Below are positions 35,076-43,673 of a stretch of DNA of 64,000 nucleotides, piece by piece. The translations under genes and the position numbers were made by a program. Location of the stretch: the NCBI RefSeq assembly GCF_029223865.1, contig NZ_CP119520.1, positions 5,580,001-5,644,000 on the forward strand, given 5' to 3'. Source of the stretch: Telluria mixta (GTDB lineage: Bacteria > Pseudomonadota > Gammaproteobacteria > Burkholderiales > Burkholderiaceae_D). Under the pieces are notes generated by a model. It searched no databases. It saw only the letters and a program-made list of their open reading frames with translations, and was not told the origin of the DNA. Positions within the stretch are counted from its first letter, which is position 1, and every line of letters begins with the position of its first letter.

Positions 35076-36209
35076 TCAGCCCTGGCGTGCCGGCGCCGCC
35101 TTGATGGCGTCGATGATCGCCTGCTTCATCGGCTTCGCTTTCAATTGCGCGTCGAACGGCGTCGGGCGCATCGGCAGCTTGTCCGTGCGCGGCGCCTCGT
35201 CCCACGTCTGCAGCCAGCTGATGTTGTCGGCCAGGCCCCACACGAGGATGTCGCGCAGGCGCGGGTAGGCCAGGGTCACGTCGAGGAAGTCGCGGGTGGC
35301 GGCGGCCACGCCGGCGTCGCGCTTGGCGATGTCGGCCGGCAGGCGGCGGTCGTTCACGTCCAGTTCCGTGATCAGCAGGTCGTAGCCCATGCCCGATACC
35401 TCATCGAGGAATTTACGCCACTCGACCAGGTCCGAGCGGCCCTTGTCGGTTTCGTCCCACGAACCGATGTGGCTCTGCAGGCCCAGGGCGTTGACCGGCG
35501 TGCCGCGCTTCTTGAGGTCCGCGAGCAGGGCCAGGACACCCGCGCGGTGCTTCGCGCTGCCGGCGTCGCCGCGCATGTAGTCGTTGTAGACCAGCTGCGC
35601 CTGCGGGGCATACTCTTTCGCGAGGCGGAACGCGAGGTCGATCTGCTCGACGGCGCCCAGCGGCTTCGTGAGGGCGTTCTGGCGCAGCTTGCCGTCGGCC
35701 GGGTCGACGGCTTCGTTGACGACGTCCCAGCTCTTGATGCTCTTGCCGAAGTGGCCGCACACGGTGCTCACGTGCGTGCGCATCAGCTGCTCGACGGCTT
35801 TCGCGGGCTGCGGGCCGAAGTTCTGCTTGGCGACCCATGCCGGCACCCATTTCTCGGCCTGCCAGAACAGGTTGTGGCCGCGCACGGCGATGCCCTTGTC
35901 CCGCGCCCAGGCGATGACGTCGTCGGCGGGGCCGAAGTTCGGCTTGCCCGGCGCCGGTTCCAGCGCCTGCCATTTCATCTCGTTCTCGAGCACGATCAGG
36001 TTGCACTCGCGCTCGACGAGGGCGCGGTAGGCCGCATCGCCGAACTGGTTGCGGCCTGCGCTGATGGCGGTGCCGAAGCGCATGCCCTTGCGGGCCGCGA
36101 CGTCCTTCAGTGTTTCGCCCGCGGGGCCCTGTGCGCGCGCGAACGGCGCGACGGCCGGCAGCAGGGCGGCGCCGGCAAGCGCCTGGATGATCTCTCGTCT
36201 CGTAGTCAT
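35076..36209 (-). CDS. GH10 endo-1,4-beta-xylanase
   Basis: Secreted enzyme cutting the xylan backbone. The 377 residues start with a Tat-like signal (MTTRREIIQALAGAALLPAV). The acid/base Glu is in SWDVVNEAVD (about 165) and the nucleophile Glu in DLLITELDVNDR (about 270). RGHNLFWQAEKWVPAWV and DILVWGLADNISWLQTW are further GH10 markers. It is a single catalytic domain without binding modules. It lies 38 bp after the GH67 gene and is certainly in its operon, which starts at the operator-bearing promoter shared with the LacI regulator. Confidence 0.96.
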   Translation of the reverse strand: MTTRREIIQALAGAALLPAVAPFARAQGPAGETLKDVAARKGMRFGTAISAGRNQFGDAAYRALVERECNLIVLENEMKWQALEPAPGKPNFGPADDVIAWARDKGIAVRGHNLFWQAEKWVPAWVAKQNFGPQPAKAVEQLMRTHVSTVCGHFGKSIKSWDVVNEAVDPADGKLRQNALTKPLGAVEQIDLAFRLAKEYAPQAQLVYNDYMRGDAGSAKHRAGVLALLADLKKRGTPVNALGLQSHIGSWDETDKGRSDLVEWRKFLDEVSGMGYDLLITELDVNDRRLPADIAKRDAGVAAATRDFLDVTLAYPRLRDILVWGLADNISWLQTWDEAPRTDKLPMRPTPFDAQLKAKPMKQAIIDAIKAAPARQG

Positions 36210-36247
36210 TATGGTTCCTTCTGTTTTGCGTGGTGGTGTTAAAAGGT

Positions 36248-38473
36248 TCAGCCGTGGCCGGGCGCGAACGGGAAAGAGAGCGACCGGTAATACTCGAGGG
36301 ATTGCGCGGGCGCGCGCACGCCGGCCGGCAGTGCGCGGCCGGACTGGTGCTGGAAGTACGCGATGCACGCGTCGCGCCACCATGCGGCCTCGCGCTGCTG
36401 CTGGGCCAGACGCTGGGCGACGTCGTCGAAGCGCTGCGCATCCACGAACGGGCGCAGGCGCTGCCAGTCGGCCTGCATCGCCGCCACTTCGGCCACGCCG
36501 TGGTCGTAGTGCGCAATGATGTCCGCCCACAGCGTGCGGCCGTCCGGCATGCGGTAGTCCCACGGCAGGTGGTGGAACCACAGCAGGTATTCGGGCGGCG
36601 TCGTGGCCGGGTCGGCGAAGCGGCGCGCGACCTCGGGCGCGTACTGGGCCACGGCATTGCTGCCTTTGGACGTGCGGTCGAAGCCGATGCCGTTCCTGTC
36701 GGCGCGGTGATAATAGACCGGGTTCCAGTCGGCGCGTCCGAGGTCGTCGACCCATGGCGCGGGACCGTAATGGTGGCCGGTCCCCATCATGTGATGCAGG
36801 CCGAGCGGCGTCATGTAGTCGACCACCGCTTCGCGCGAGCGCATCATCATGGCGACGACCGGGTCGACGACGCGTGCATCCGGCGCGAACGTCTGGCCCG
36901 CCCATTCGCGCGCGATGGCTCGGCTGTCCAGGTCAGGATTCCATGCGAGGCGGCCGTAGGCATACCAGTTGGCCTGGTCGAACGTGGAACCGGTCCAGTT
37001 GCGGCTCGATCCGATGTTGGCGACACCTGCGATGCCGCCCACGTGCGCATCCTGTGCGCCTTCCAGCACATGCGCGACGGTCATGGGCTTGTTCCCGGCA
37101 CGGGTGTCGGAGCGCAGCGTCTCCTGGAAGAGGGGACCGAGGTAGACGAGGTGGGTGGCGAAGCCCAGGTATTCCTTCGTCACCTGGAATTCCATCACGA
37201 GCGGCGTGTCCGGCATCGCGCCGAACAGCGGGTGCGCGGGCTCGCGCGGCTGGAAGTCGATGGCGCCGTTCTTCACCTGCACGAGGACGTTCTTGTCGAA
37301 CTTGCCGTCCAGCGGCTTGAACTGGTCGTACGCCTGGGCGGCGCGATCGCCGCTTTTTTCTCTTCCTTGGCTCGGGTGCGCAGGCGGGTTGTAGACGAAG
37401 GCGCGCCACATCACGATGCCCTTGTGCGGCGCGAGCGCGCGCGCCAGCATGTTGGCGCCGTCCGCGTGGTTGCGGTCATAGTCCTGCGGGCCGGGCTGGC
37501 CTTCCGAATTCGCCTTGACGAGGAAGCCGCCGAAGTCGGGGATCGTCCGGTAGATCTCGTCCGCCTTGCGGGCCCACCACGCGGCGACGGCGGGGTCGAG
37601 CGGGTCGGCCGTCTTCGTTTCCTTCAGTTCCAGCGGCGTCGACCAGCGCACGGACAGATAGACGCGGATGCCGTACGGGCGCAGCACGTTCGCGATAGCG
37701 GCTGTCTTGGCGATGAACGCGGGGCTCAGCACCTCGGCCTTGGCGTTGACGTTGTTGAGGACCGTGCCGTTGATGCCCAGCGACGCGTTGGCGCGCGCGT
37801 AATCCGTGTAGCGCGGGTCGACGATGTTCGGCAGCTCCCACCAGTTCCAGATCGACTCGCCCGCGTAGCCGCGTTCCACCGTACGATCCAGGTTGTCCCA
37901 GTGGTTCAGCACGCGCAGCGGCAGCGCAGGTTTGTCGACGAGGGCGATCCTGTCGGGTGAGATACCCAGCTGCAGCTGGCGCAGCCACGCGAAGCTGCCG
38001 TACAGGAGGCCGATGTCCGTGTTCGCCGCGATCAGCGTGACGGGGACGCCGCCCTGGCGCGTACGGCGCACGACATAGCCTTCGGCACCGGCGGCCGCGA
38101 GGTCGCGGCGCACGGCGTCCGCGTCGGCCAGGCCCGCCGGCACGGTGGCGCGGGCGAGGACGACCGCGCCGGCGCGTGCCCTGGCGTTCGAGGGGATGGC
38201 GTCCTGTGGCCGGGCCAGCATGCCGGCCAGGCCGCGTTTCAGTTCCGCGCTGGCGGCGCGCACGGTCGGGGTGTCGTCCGGTGCCGTGATGCCGGTGGCG
38301 GCGGCTGCCAGTGCGGAGCGCTGGGCGGCGGGAAGGGGGCGGTAGCGCAGCCACAGGTCGTAGCCGTCTTCATCGGCGGCGTGGGCGAGGCGGGTGCCGA
38401 ACAGTGCGAGAACGACGTTCAGCGCGAGGGCAACCAGCAGGCGTGCGCGGGCATGCCGCATCAAACGTTCCAT
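36248..38473 (-). CDS. aguA: GH67 alpha-glucuronidase
   Basis: A 741-residue enzyme releasing (4-O-methyl)glucuronic acid from the non-reducing end of aldouronic acids produced by GH10 xylanase. A signal-like hydrophobic stretch (ARLLVALALNVVLALFGTRLAHA) suggests a periplasmic location. Catalytic residues are in GFLVKANSEGQPGPQDY (Glu, about 333) and VQVKNGAIDFQPREP (Asp and Glu, about 405-415). ESIWNWWELPNIV and MGTGHHYGPAPWVDDLGR are strong family motifs. The ATG at 38473 follows CGGAGAC. It leads an operon with the GH10 gene and is divergent from the LacI regulator. Confidence 0.95.
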   Translation of the reverse strand: MERLMRHARARLLVALALNVVLALFGTRLAHAADEDGYDLWLRYRPLPAAQRSALAAAATGITAPDDTPTVRAASAELKRGLAGMLARPQDAIPSNARARAGAVVLARATVPAGLADADAVRRDLAAAGAEGYVVRRTRQGGVPVTLIAANTDIGLLYGSFAWLRQLQLGISPDRIALVDKPALPLRVLNHWDNLDRTVERGYAGESIWNWWELPNIVDPRYTDYARANASLGINGTVLNNVNAKAEVLSPAFIAKTAAIANVLRPYGIRVYLSVRWSTPLELKETKTADPLDPAVAAWWARKADEIYRTIPDFGGFLVKANSEGQPGPQDYDRNHADGANMLARALAPHKGIVMWRAFVYNPPAHPSQGREKSGDRAAQAYDQFKPLDGKFDKNVLVQVKNGAIDFQPREPAHPLFGAMPDTPLVMEFQVTKEYLGFATHLVYLGPLFQETLRSDTRAGNKPMTVAHVLEGAQDAHVGGIAGVANIGSSRNWTGSTFDQANWYAYGRLAWNPDLDSRAIAREWAGQTFAPDARVVDPVVAMMMRSREAVVDYMTPLGLHHMMGTGHHYGPAPWVDDLGRADWNPVYYHRADRNGIGFDRTSKGSNAVAQYAPEVARRFADPATTPPEYLLWFHHLPWDYRMPDGRTLWADIIAHYDHGVAEVAAMQADWQRLRPFVDAQRFDDVAQRLAQQQREAAWWRDACIAYFQHQSGRALPAGVRAPAQSLEYYRSLSFPFAPGHG

Positions 38474-38531
38474 TGTAGTCTCCGTTGTATTTATATGAAT
38501 GCCGGATGCGGCGGCCCGTCCGGCGCAGGAA

Positions 38532-38545
38532 TGTTAGCGCAAACT
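38532..38545. promoter_or_regulatory. xyl-box-like operator in aguA/lacI divergent region
   Basis: TGTTAGCGCAAACT matches the palindrome TGTTAGCGCTAACA at 12 of 14 positions and lies 58 bp upstream of the aguA start. It probably controls the GH67-GH10 operon. Confidence 0.6.
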
Positions 38546-38619
38546 TTGGAAATGGGAAATCGATTTCTGGGTGTTTACGGCCATTTTTATAGCTATCTTT
38601 GCACGCCCGTGAAGTGCTA

Positions 38620-38633
38620 AGATAGCGCAAACA
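38620..38633. promoter_or_regulatory. xyl-box-like operator before the LacI regulator gene
   Basis: AGATAGCGCAAACA directly overlaps a -10-like TAAGAT (38618-38623), 23 bp before the lacI-type ATG. It is a poorer match than the others (ten to eleven of 14), consistent with weak autorepression. Confidence 0.5.
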
Positions 38634-38656
38634 AAAAATGATGGGGAATCGGGAGA

Positions 38657-39769
38657 ATGTCTAAAACCAAACCAGAGTCCGTCCAGGAAGAGCTGGAACG
38701 CCGGGGCCAGCCGACGATGGCCGACGTCGCCAAGCTCGCGGGCGTGTCCGCCATGACGGTATCGCGCGTCATGAACGGCAAGGGTCTCGTGCGCGAAAGC
38801 ACGCGCCGCAAGGTCGCGGAAGCCGTGGCGGCGTTGAACTACACGCCGAACCAGGAGGCGCGCAACCTCGCCGGCTCCAAGCCGATCCGCGTCGGCTTCT
38901 TGTACAGTAACCCGAGCGCGGCCTACCTGAGCGAGTTCCTCGTCGGCCTCCTGAGCCAGTCGGGCCTGAACAACGTCCAGCTGTTCGTGGAAAAATGCGA
39001 AGCGGGCGAGCATGAAGCGGAACAGACGCGCCGTCTCGTCGAGAACGGCCTGGACGGCATCATCCTGCCGCCGCCGCTGTGCGACAGCGAAGAGGTGCTC
39101 GCCGCCATCGCGGACGCGAACATCCCGGCCGTCGTCGTCGCGTGCGGCCTGCCGGACAGCCGCGTGGGCGCCGTCAGCATCGACGACTACGAAGCGGCGC
39201 ACGCCATGGCGCGCCACCTGATCAACCTGGGCCATCACCGCATCGGCTTCGTCGTCGGCCATCCGAACCAGACCGCGAGCGCGCGCCGCCTCGAAGGCTA
39301 TCGGGCGGCGATTGCGGAGCAGGGCGCGGACGCGTCCGAGGAACTCGTCGTGCAGGGCATGTTCACGTACCGCTCGGGCCTGGACGCGGCCGAACACCTG
39401 CTGGCGCTGGAAGAACGTCCGACCGCCATCTTTGCCAGCAACGACGACATGGCGGCAGCCTGCGTCGCCGTCGCGCACCGTCTCGGGCTCGACGTGCCGG
39501 GCGACCTCACCGTCACCGGCTTCGACGATACGGCGCTCGCCACCACGATCTGGCCGGAACTGACCACGGTGCGCCAGCCGATCGCCGGCATGGCGCGCGA
39601 GGCCGTGCAGTCGCTCGTGCGCCGCGTGCGTGCGCTGCGCGAAGGCGAGGAAGCCGATCCGGAACAGGTGCGCATGGAGTTCGAACTCGTGCGCCGCCAG
39701 TCCGACGCCGCCCCGCGTACCCGTCCTTCCGCACTGTTGCCGCTCTCGGCCGCCAAGCGCGCCGGCTGA
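38657..39769 (+). CDS. LacI-family transcriptional repressor, XylR-like
   Basis: A 370-residue LacI/GalR regulator with an N-terminal helix-turn-helix and hinge (PTMADVAKLAGVSAMTVSRVMN, about 18-40, then LNYTPNQEARNLAGSKP). The sugar-binding domain contains GLDGIILPPPL, GHHRIGFVVGHPN, AIFASNDDMAAA and the C-terminal VTGFDDTALATTIWPELTTVRQP. Its position between the GH67-GH10 and GH3-Weimberg operons, and LacI-type palindromes before those operons, point to a xylose or xylo-oligosaccharide-responsive repressor. The ligand is inferred. The N-terminal 16 residues before the HTH are longer than usual. A perfect hairpin follows the stop. Confidence 0.9.
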   Translation: MSKTKPESVQEELERRGQPTMADVAKLAGVSAMTVSRVMNGKGLVRESTRRKVAEAVAALNYTPNQEARNLAGSKPIRVGFLYSNPSAAYLSEFLVGLLSQSGLNNVQLFVEKCEAGEHEAEQTRRLVENGLDGIILPPPLCDSEEVLAAIADANIPAVVVACGLPDSRVGAVSIDDYEAAHAMARHLINLGHHRIGFVVGHPNQTASARRLEGYRAAIAEQGADASEELVVQGMFTYRSGLDAAEHLLALEERPTAIFASNDDMAAACVAVAHRLGLDVPGDLTVTGFDDTALATTIWPELTTVRQPIAGMAREAVQSLVRRVRALREGEEADPEQVRMEFELVRRQSDAAPRTRPSALLPLSAAKRAG

Positions 39770-39777
39770 TCCCTCCT

Positions 39778-39800
39778 GGCCGCGGCATCCTGCCGCGGCC
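39778..39800 (+). terminator. Hairpin after the LacI-family gene
   Basis: GGCCGCGGCA and TGCCGCGGCC are perfect 10-bp arms around TCC, starting 9 bp after the stop. No T-run follows, so it is a strong hairpin but an imperfect Rho-independent terminator. Confidence 0.5.
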
Positions 39801-39821
39801 CGCTACGCGCGACGCATAAAC

Positions 39822-39835
39822 TGTTCGCGCAAACA
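39822..39835. promoter_or_regulatory. Upstream xyl-box-like operator of the GH3-Weimberg operon
   Basis: TGTTCGCGCAAACA matches TGTTAGCGCTAACA at 12 of 14 positions. It lies 132 bp upstream (centre to centre) of the second operator at 39954-39967, a spacing compatible with DNA looping by a tetrameric LacI-family protein. Confidence 0.55.
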
Positions 39836-39919
39836 TCCTGAATTCCCTCTTTTCCTGCCATTTCTGCCACTGCCTGCAGCCGTTGCGTCGCCTCTGCCGG
39901 ACATCTTCCCAATAATTCA

Positions 39920-39967
39920 TTGACAAGCGCCAAATTAGACGTTTAGACTGGAATGGTTGCGGTAACA
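39920..39967 (+). promoter_or_regulatory. Promoter and operator of the GH3-Weimberg operon
   Basis: TTGACA (39920-39925), 18 bp, TAGACT (39944-39949), then the operator TGGTTGCGGTAACA (39954-39967), which differs from TGGTAGCGCTAACA at two positions. The operator covers the expected transcription start, the classical site for repression. The message would have a leader of about 115 bases before the GH3 ATG at 40073. Confidence 0.65.
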
Positions 39968-40072
39968 TTTTTGTTATTGGAATGTTGGGCAAAGACCTAC
40001 CGCATGCCAGGCAGACTACACGCCGCCGACCATACGGCGGCACTTACAAAAACAAGCAGGAGACATAAGTCG

Positions 40073-42463
40073 ATGGGTATCAAACGCAGAGAGTTTCTGG
40101 CCACCGTTGGGGGCGCGGCCGGCATGGCAGTCGTGCCCGGCGCGATGGCGGCCAAGGCCGTCAAGGGCGGCGCACCGGTCTACAAGCAGGCAAACGCGCC
40201 CGTCGCGTCCCGCGTGGAAGACCTGCTGGGCCGCATGACGGTCGATGAAAAGATCGCGCAGCTGCAATGCGTCTGGCTGACGAAAAAGGATCTGCAGAAC
40301 GAAGACACGAGCTTCAACGCCGAGAAGGCGAGCCGCGTGCACCCGCACGGCATGGGCATGTTCGCGCGCCCGTCCGACCGCCAGATCGGCGCGGACAACA
40401 ATGCCGGCAACTCGGGTGCCGTCGGCAACCGCGGTCCGAAGGAAACGGCGGAATACGTGAACGCCGTGCAGAAGTGGGCGCTGGAGAACACGCGCCTGGG
40501 CATCCCGGTCTTCATGCACGAGGAATCGCTGCACGGCTACGTGGCGCCGGAGGCAACCAGCTTCCCGCAGGCGATCGGCCTGGCGTCCTCGTTCGATCCG
40601 CAGATGGTCGAGCAGATCTTCTCGTTCGCCGCGAAGGAAATGCGTGCACGCGGCGCCAACCTGGCGCTGGCGCCCGTCGTCGACGTCGCGCGCGAGCCGC
40701 GCTGGGGCCGCATCGAAGAGACCTATGGCGAAGACCCGCACGTGTGCGGCGTGATGGGCAAGGCGGCCGTGCTGGGCTTTTCGGGCAATACGCTGCCGCT
40801 GGCGCAGGACAAGGTCTTCGCCACGCTGAAGCACATGACGGGCCACGGCCAGCCGGAGTCCGGCACCAACATCGGCCCCGCGAACGTGGGCGAACGCGCG
40901 CTGCGCGAAGACTTCTTCCCGCCGTTCGAGAAGATCATCAAGGAAACGAAGATCGCGGCCGTGATGCCGTCGTATAACGAGATCGACGGCGTCCCGTCGC
41001 ATGCCAACCGCTGGCTGCTGACGGACGTGCTGCGCAAGGAATGGGGCTTCCAGGGCCTGACCGTGTCCGACTACATGGCGGTCGCGGAACTGGGCAGCCG
41101 CCACCACCTCGTCGGCTCCGTGAAGGAAGGCGGCCTGCGCGCATTCAAGGCCGGCGTCGACATCGAGACGCCGGATCCCGCCGGCTTCGCCGCGCTGAAC
41201 GAACTGGTCAAGGAAGGCAAGATCACGACGAAGGAACTCGACGCCGTCGTGCGGCGCATCCTGCGCTGGAAATTCGACGCGGGCCTGTTCGAGAACCCGT
41301 ACGCGGACGCCGCCCAGGCCGACGCGCGCACCGCCACGCCGGAAGCCATCGCCCTCGCGCGCAAGGCTGCCCAGCGCACCGCCGTCCTCCTCAAAAACGA
41401 CAAAGGCCTGCTGCCGCTCGCGCCGAAGAAGGTCGGCAAGCTGCTGCTGGTCGGTACGCACGCGAAGGACACACCGATCGGCGGCTACTCCGACAAGCCG
41501 CGCCACGTCGTCTCCATCCACGAATCGCTGCAGAAGGAAGCGCAGGCGGGCGGCTTCACTCTGGACTATTCGGAAGGCGTGCGCCTGACGGAAGGCCACG
41601 TGTGGGGCCAGGACGAAATCGTCTGGACCAAGCCGGAAGTCAATGCGCGCCTGATCGCCGAGGCGGTGGAAGCCGCGAAGAAGGCCGACACCATCGTCAT
41701 GGTCCTCGGTGACAACGAGCAGACGGCACGCGAGGCCTGGGCCGACAACCACCTGGGCGACCGCACCACGCTCGACCTGATCGGCCAGCAGAACGACCTG
41801 GCACGCGCCATCTTCGCGCTGAACAAGCCGACCGTCGTGCTGCTGCTGAACGGCCGTCCGCTGTCCGTGAACTACCTGGCCGAACGCGCCGACGCGCTGA
41901 TGGAATGCTGGTACATGGGCCAGGAAACGGGCCACGCCGTCGCCGACCTGATCTTCGGTCGCGCCAACCCGGGCGGCAAACTGCCCGTGACGATCGCGCG
42001 CAACGTCGGCCAGCTGCCGATGTACTACAACCGCAAGCCGAGCAGCCGCCGCGGCTACATCGACGACACCACGACGCCGCTGTACCCGTTCGGCTACGGC
42101 CTGTCGTACACCCGCTTCGACATCTCCGCGCCGCGCCTCACGAAGGACCGGATGGGAGTCTCCGGCACGACCCAGGTACAAGTGGACGTGCAGAACACGG
42201 GCGCCGTGCGCGGCGACGAAGTCGTGCAGATGTACATCCGCGACGACGTCAGCTCCGTCACCCGTCCGCTGCTCGAACTGAAGGGCTTCCAGCGCGTCAC
42301 CCTGGAGCCGGGCGAAAAGCGCACGGTCACCTTCGACATCAAACCGACCGACCTGTGGTTCTACAACGCCGACATGAAACGCGTCGTGGAGCCGGGGACG
42401 TTCACCATTTTCGCAGGACCGAACAGCGTCGACCTGAAGAAGGCAACGCTGACGGTGGCATAA
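40073..42463 (+). CDS. GH3 beta-xylosidase/beta-glucosidase
   Basis: A 796-residue GH3 enzyme with a Tat-type signal (MGIKRREFLATVGGAAG), so probably periplasmic. The N-terminal barrel contains GIPVFMHEESLHGYV (about 142), EPRWGRIEETYGEDPH, KHMTGHGQPESG and the nucleophile Asp in GLTVSDYMAVAELG (about 331). The second domain and C-terminal fibronectin-like domain (GYGLSYTRFDIS, DVQNTGAVRGDEVVQMYI) follow. Because it is the first gene of the xylose-oxidation operon (16 bp before xylX), its product is most likely xylose from xylo-oligosaccharides. Distinguishing xylosidase from glucosidase needs assay. Confidence 0.92.
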   Translation: MGIKRREFLATVGGAAGMAVVPGAMAAKAVKGGAPVYKQANAPVASRVEDLLGRMTVDEKIAQLQCVWLTKKDLQNEDTSFNAEKASRVHPHGMGMFARPSDRQIGADNNAGNSGAVGNRGPKETAEYVNAVQKWALENTRLGIPVFMHEESLHGYVAPEATSFPQAIGLASSFDPQMVEQIFSFAAKEMRARGANLALAPVVDVAREPRWGRIEETYGEDPHVCGVMGKAAVLGFSGNTLPLAQDKVFATLKHMTGHGQPESGTNIGPANVGERALREDFFPPFEKIIKETKIAAVMPSYNEIDGVPSHANRWLLTDVLRKEWGFQGLTVSDYMAVAELGSRHHLVGSVKEGGLRAFKAGVDIETPDPAGFAALNELVKEGKITTKELDAVVRRILRWKFDAGLFENPYADAAQADARTATPEAIALARKAAQRTAVLLKNDKGLLPLAPKKVGKLLLVGTHAKDTPIGGYSDKPRHVVSIHESLQKEAQAGGFTLDYSEGVRLTEGHVWGQDEIVWTKPEVNARLIAEAVEAAKKADTIVMVLGDNEQTAREAWADNHLGDRTTLDLIGQQNDLARAIFALNKPTVVLLLNGRPLSVNYLAERADALMECWYMGQETGHAVADLIFGRANPGGKLPVTIARNVGQLPMYYNRKPSSRRGYIDDTTTPLYPFGYGLSYTRFDISAPRLTKDRMGVSGTTQVQVDVQNTGAVRGDEVVQMYIRDDVSSVTRPLLELKGFQRVTLEPGEKRTVTFDIKPTDLWFYNADMKRVVEPGTFTIFAGPNSVDLKKATLTVA

Positions 42464-42479
42464 CCAAGAGAGACAAGAC

Positions 42480-43652
42480 ATGACAGCAATCCAAGCCAAT
42501 CCGCTGCCGCAGGACCTCGACCAGGCTCTGATGGTCGGCCGCGTCTGGCGCAGCACCCCATCCGAAGGCCCGGCCGTGGTCGCCGTTCGTAACGGTCGTG
42601 TAATCGATATCACGCGCCACGCTCCGACCGTGTCCGAACTGCTCGAGCGCGACGACCTCGTCGCCATCGTGCGCGGCGCGGAAGGCGAGGACCTGGGCGA
42701 CGTGAATGCGCTCGTCGCCGCCGCGCTGGCAGGCGACGAGGGTGCGCCGGTGCGCCTGCTGGCCCCGTGCGACCTGCAGGCGATCAAGGCGTGCGGCGTC
42801 ACGTTCGCGGTCAGCCTGCTGGAACGCGTGATCGAAGAACAGGCCAAGGGCGATCCGGCCCGCGCGGCCGCGATGCGCCAGCAGCTGCAGGAAACCATCG
42901 GCACGAACCTGTCGGAATTGGAACCGGGCGGCGAGGCCGCGATGCGCCTGAAGGCCGACCTGTCGGCACGCGGCATGTGGTCGCAGTACATGGAAGTGGG
43001 CATCGGCCCGGACGCGGAAGTGTTCACCAAGTCGCAGCCGATGTCGGCGGTCGGCCATGGCGCCGCCGTCGGCCTGCACCCGTCGTCGCACTGGAACAAC
43101 CCGGAGCCGGAAATCGTCCTGGCCGTGAACAGCCGCGCGCAAGTGGTCGGCGCCACGCTGGGCAACGACGTCAACCTGCGCGACATCGAAGGCCGCAGCG
43201 CGCTGCTGCTCGGCAAGGCGAAGGACAACAACGGTTCGTGCGCCATCGGCCCGTTCATCCGCCTGTTCGACGGCGACTTCAACATCGACACGCTGCGCAA
43301 CGCGGAAGTCCGCATGCTGATCGAAGGCGTCGACGACAACTTCGAACTGGAAGGCAGCAGCTTCATGCGCGAGATCAGCCGCGACCCGCTGGACCTCGTG
43401 CGCCAGACCTGCGGCAAGCATCATCAATACCCCGACGGCTTCATGCTGTTCCTCGGCACGATGTTCTCGCCGATCAAGGACCGCGACGCGCAAGGCGGCG
43501 GCTTTACCCACCACGCGGGCGACCGCGTGAGCATCTCCACGCCGTCGCTGGGCACGCTGGTCAATACCGTCCAGCGCAGCGACCAGATCGCACCGTGGAC
43601 CTTCGGCGTGCGCGCGCTGTACGCCAACCTGGCCCAACGCGGCCTGCTGTGA
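42480..43652 (+). CDS. xylX: 2-keto-3-deoxy-xylonate dehydratase (FAH superfamily)
   Basis: Fourth step of the Weimberg pathway: 2-keto-3-deoxyxylonate to 2-oxoglutarate semialdehyde. The 390 residues belong to the fumarylacetoacetate hydrolase fold. The C-terminal half carries HPSSHWNNPEPEIVLAVNSR (metal-binding Glu residues, about 197-216) and GNDVNLRDIEGRSALLLGKAKD (about 226), and ends GFMLFLGTMFSPIKDRD and GDRVSISTPSLGTLVNTV. The gene order with xylB, xylC and xylD supports the specific function over other FAH members (araD1-like L-arabinonate enzymes are the alternative). The gene is 16 bp after GH3 and 21 bp before xylB. Confidence 0.88.
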   Translation: MTAIQANPLPQDLDQALMVGRVWRSTPSEGPAVVAVRNGRVIDITRHAPTVSELLERDDLVAIVRGAEGEDLGDVNALVAAALAGDEGAPVRLLAPCDLQAIKACGVTFAVSLLERVIEEQAKGDPARAAAMRQQLQETIGTNLSELEPGGEAAMRLKADLSARGMWSQYMEVGIGPDAEVFTKSQPMSAVGHGAAVGLHPSSHWNNPEPEIVLAVNSRAQVVGATLGNDVNLRDIEGRSALLLGKAKDNNGSCAIGPFIRLFDGDFNIDTLRNAEVRMLIEGVDDNFELEGSSFMREISRDPLDLVRQTCGKHHQYPDGFMLFLGTMFSPIKDRDAQGGGFTHHAGDRVSISTPSLGTLVNTVQRSDQIAPWTFGVRALYANLAQRGLL

Positions 43653-43673
43653 ACTGAACATAACGAGAATTAC

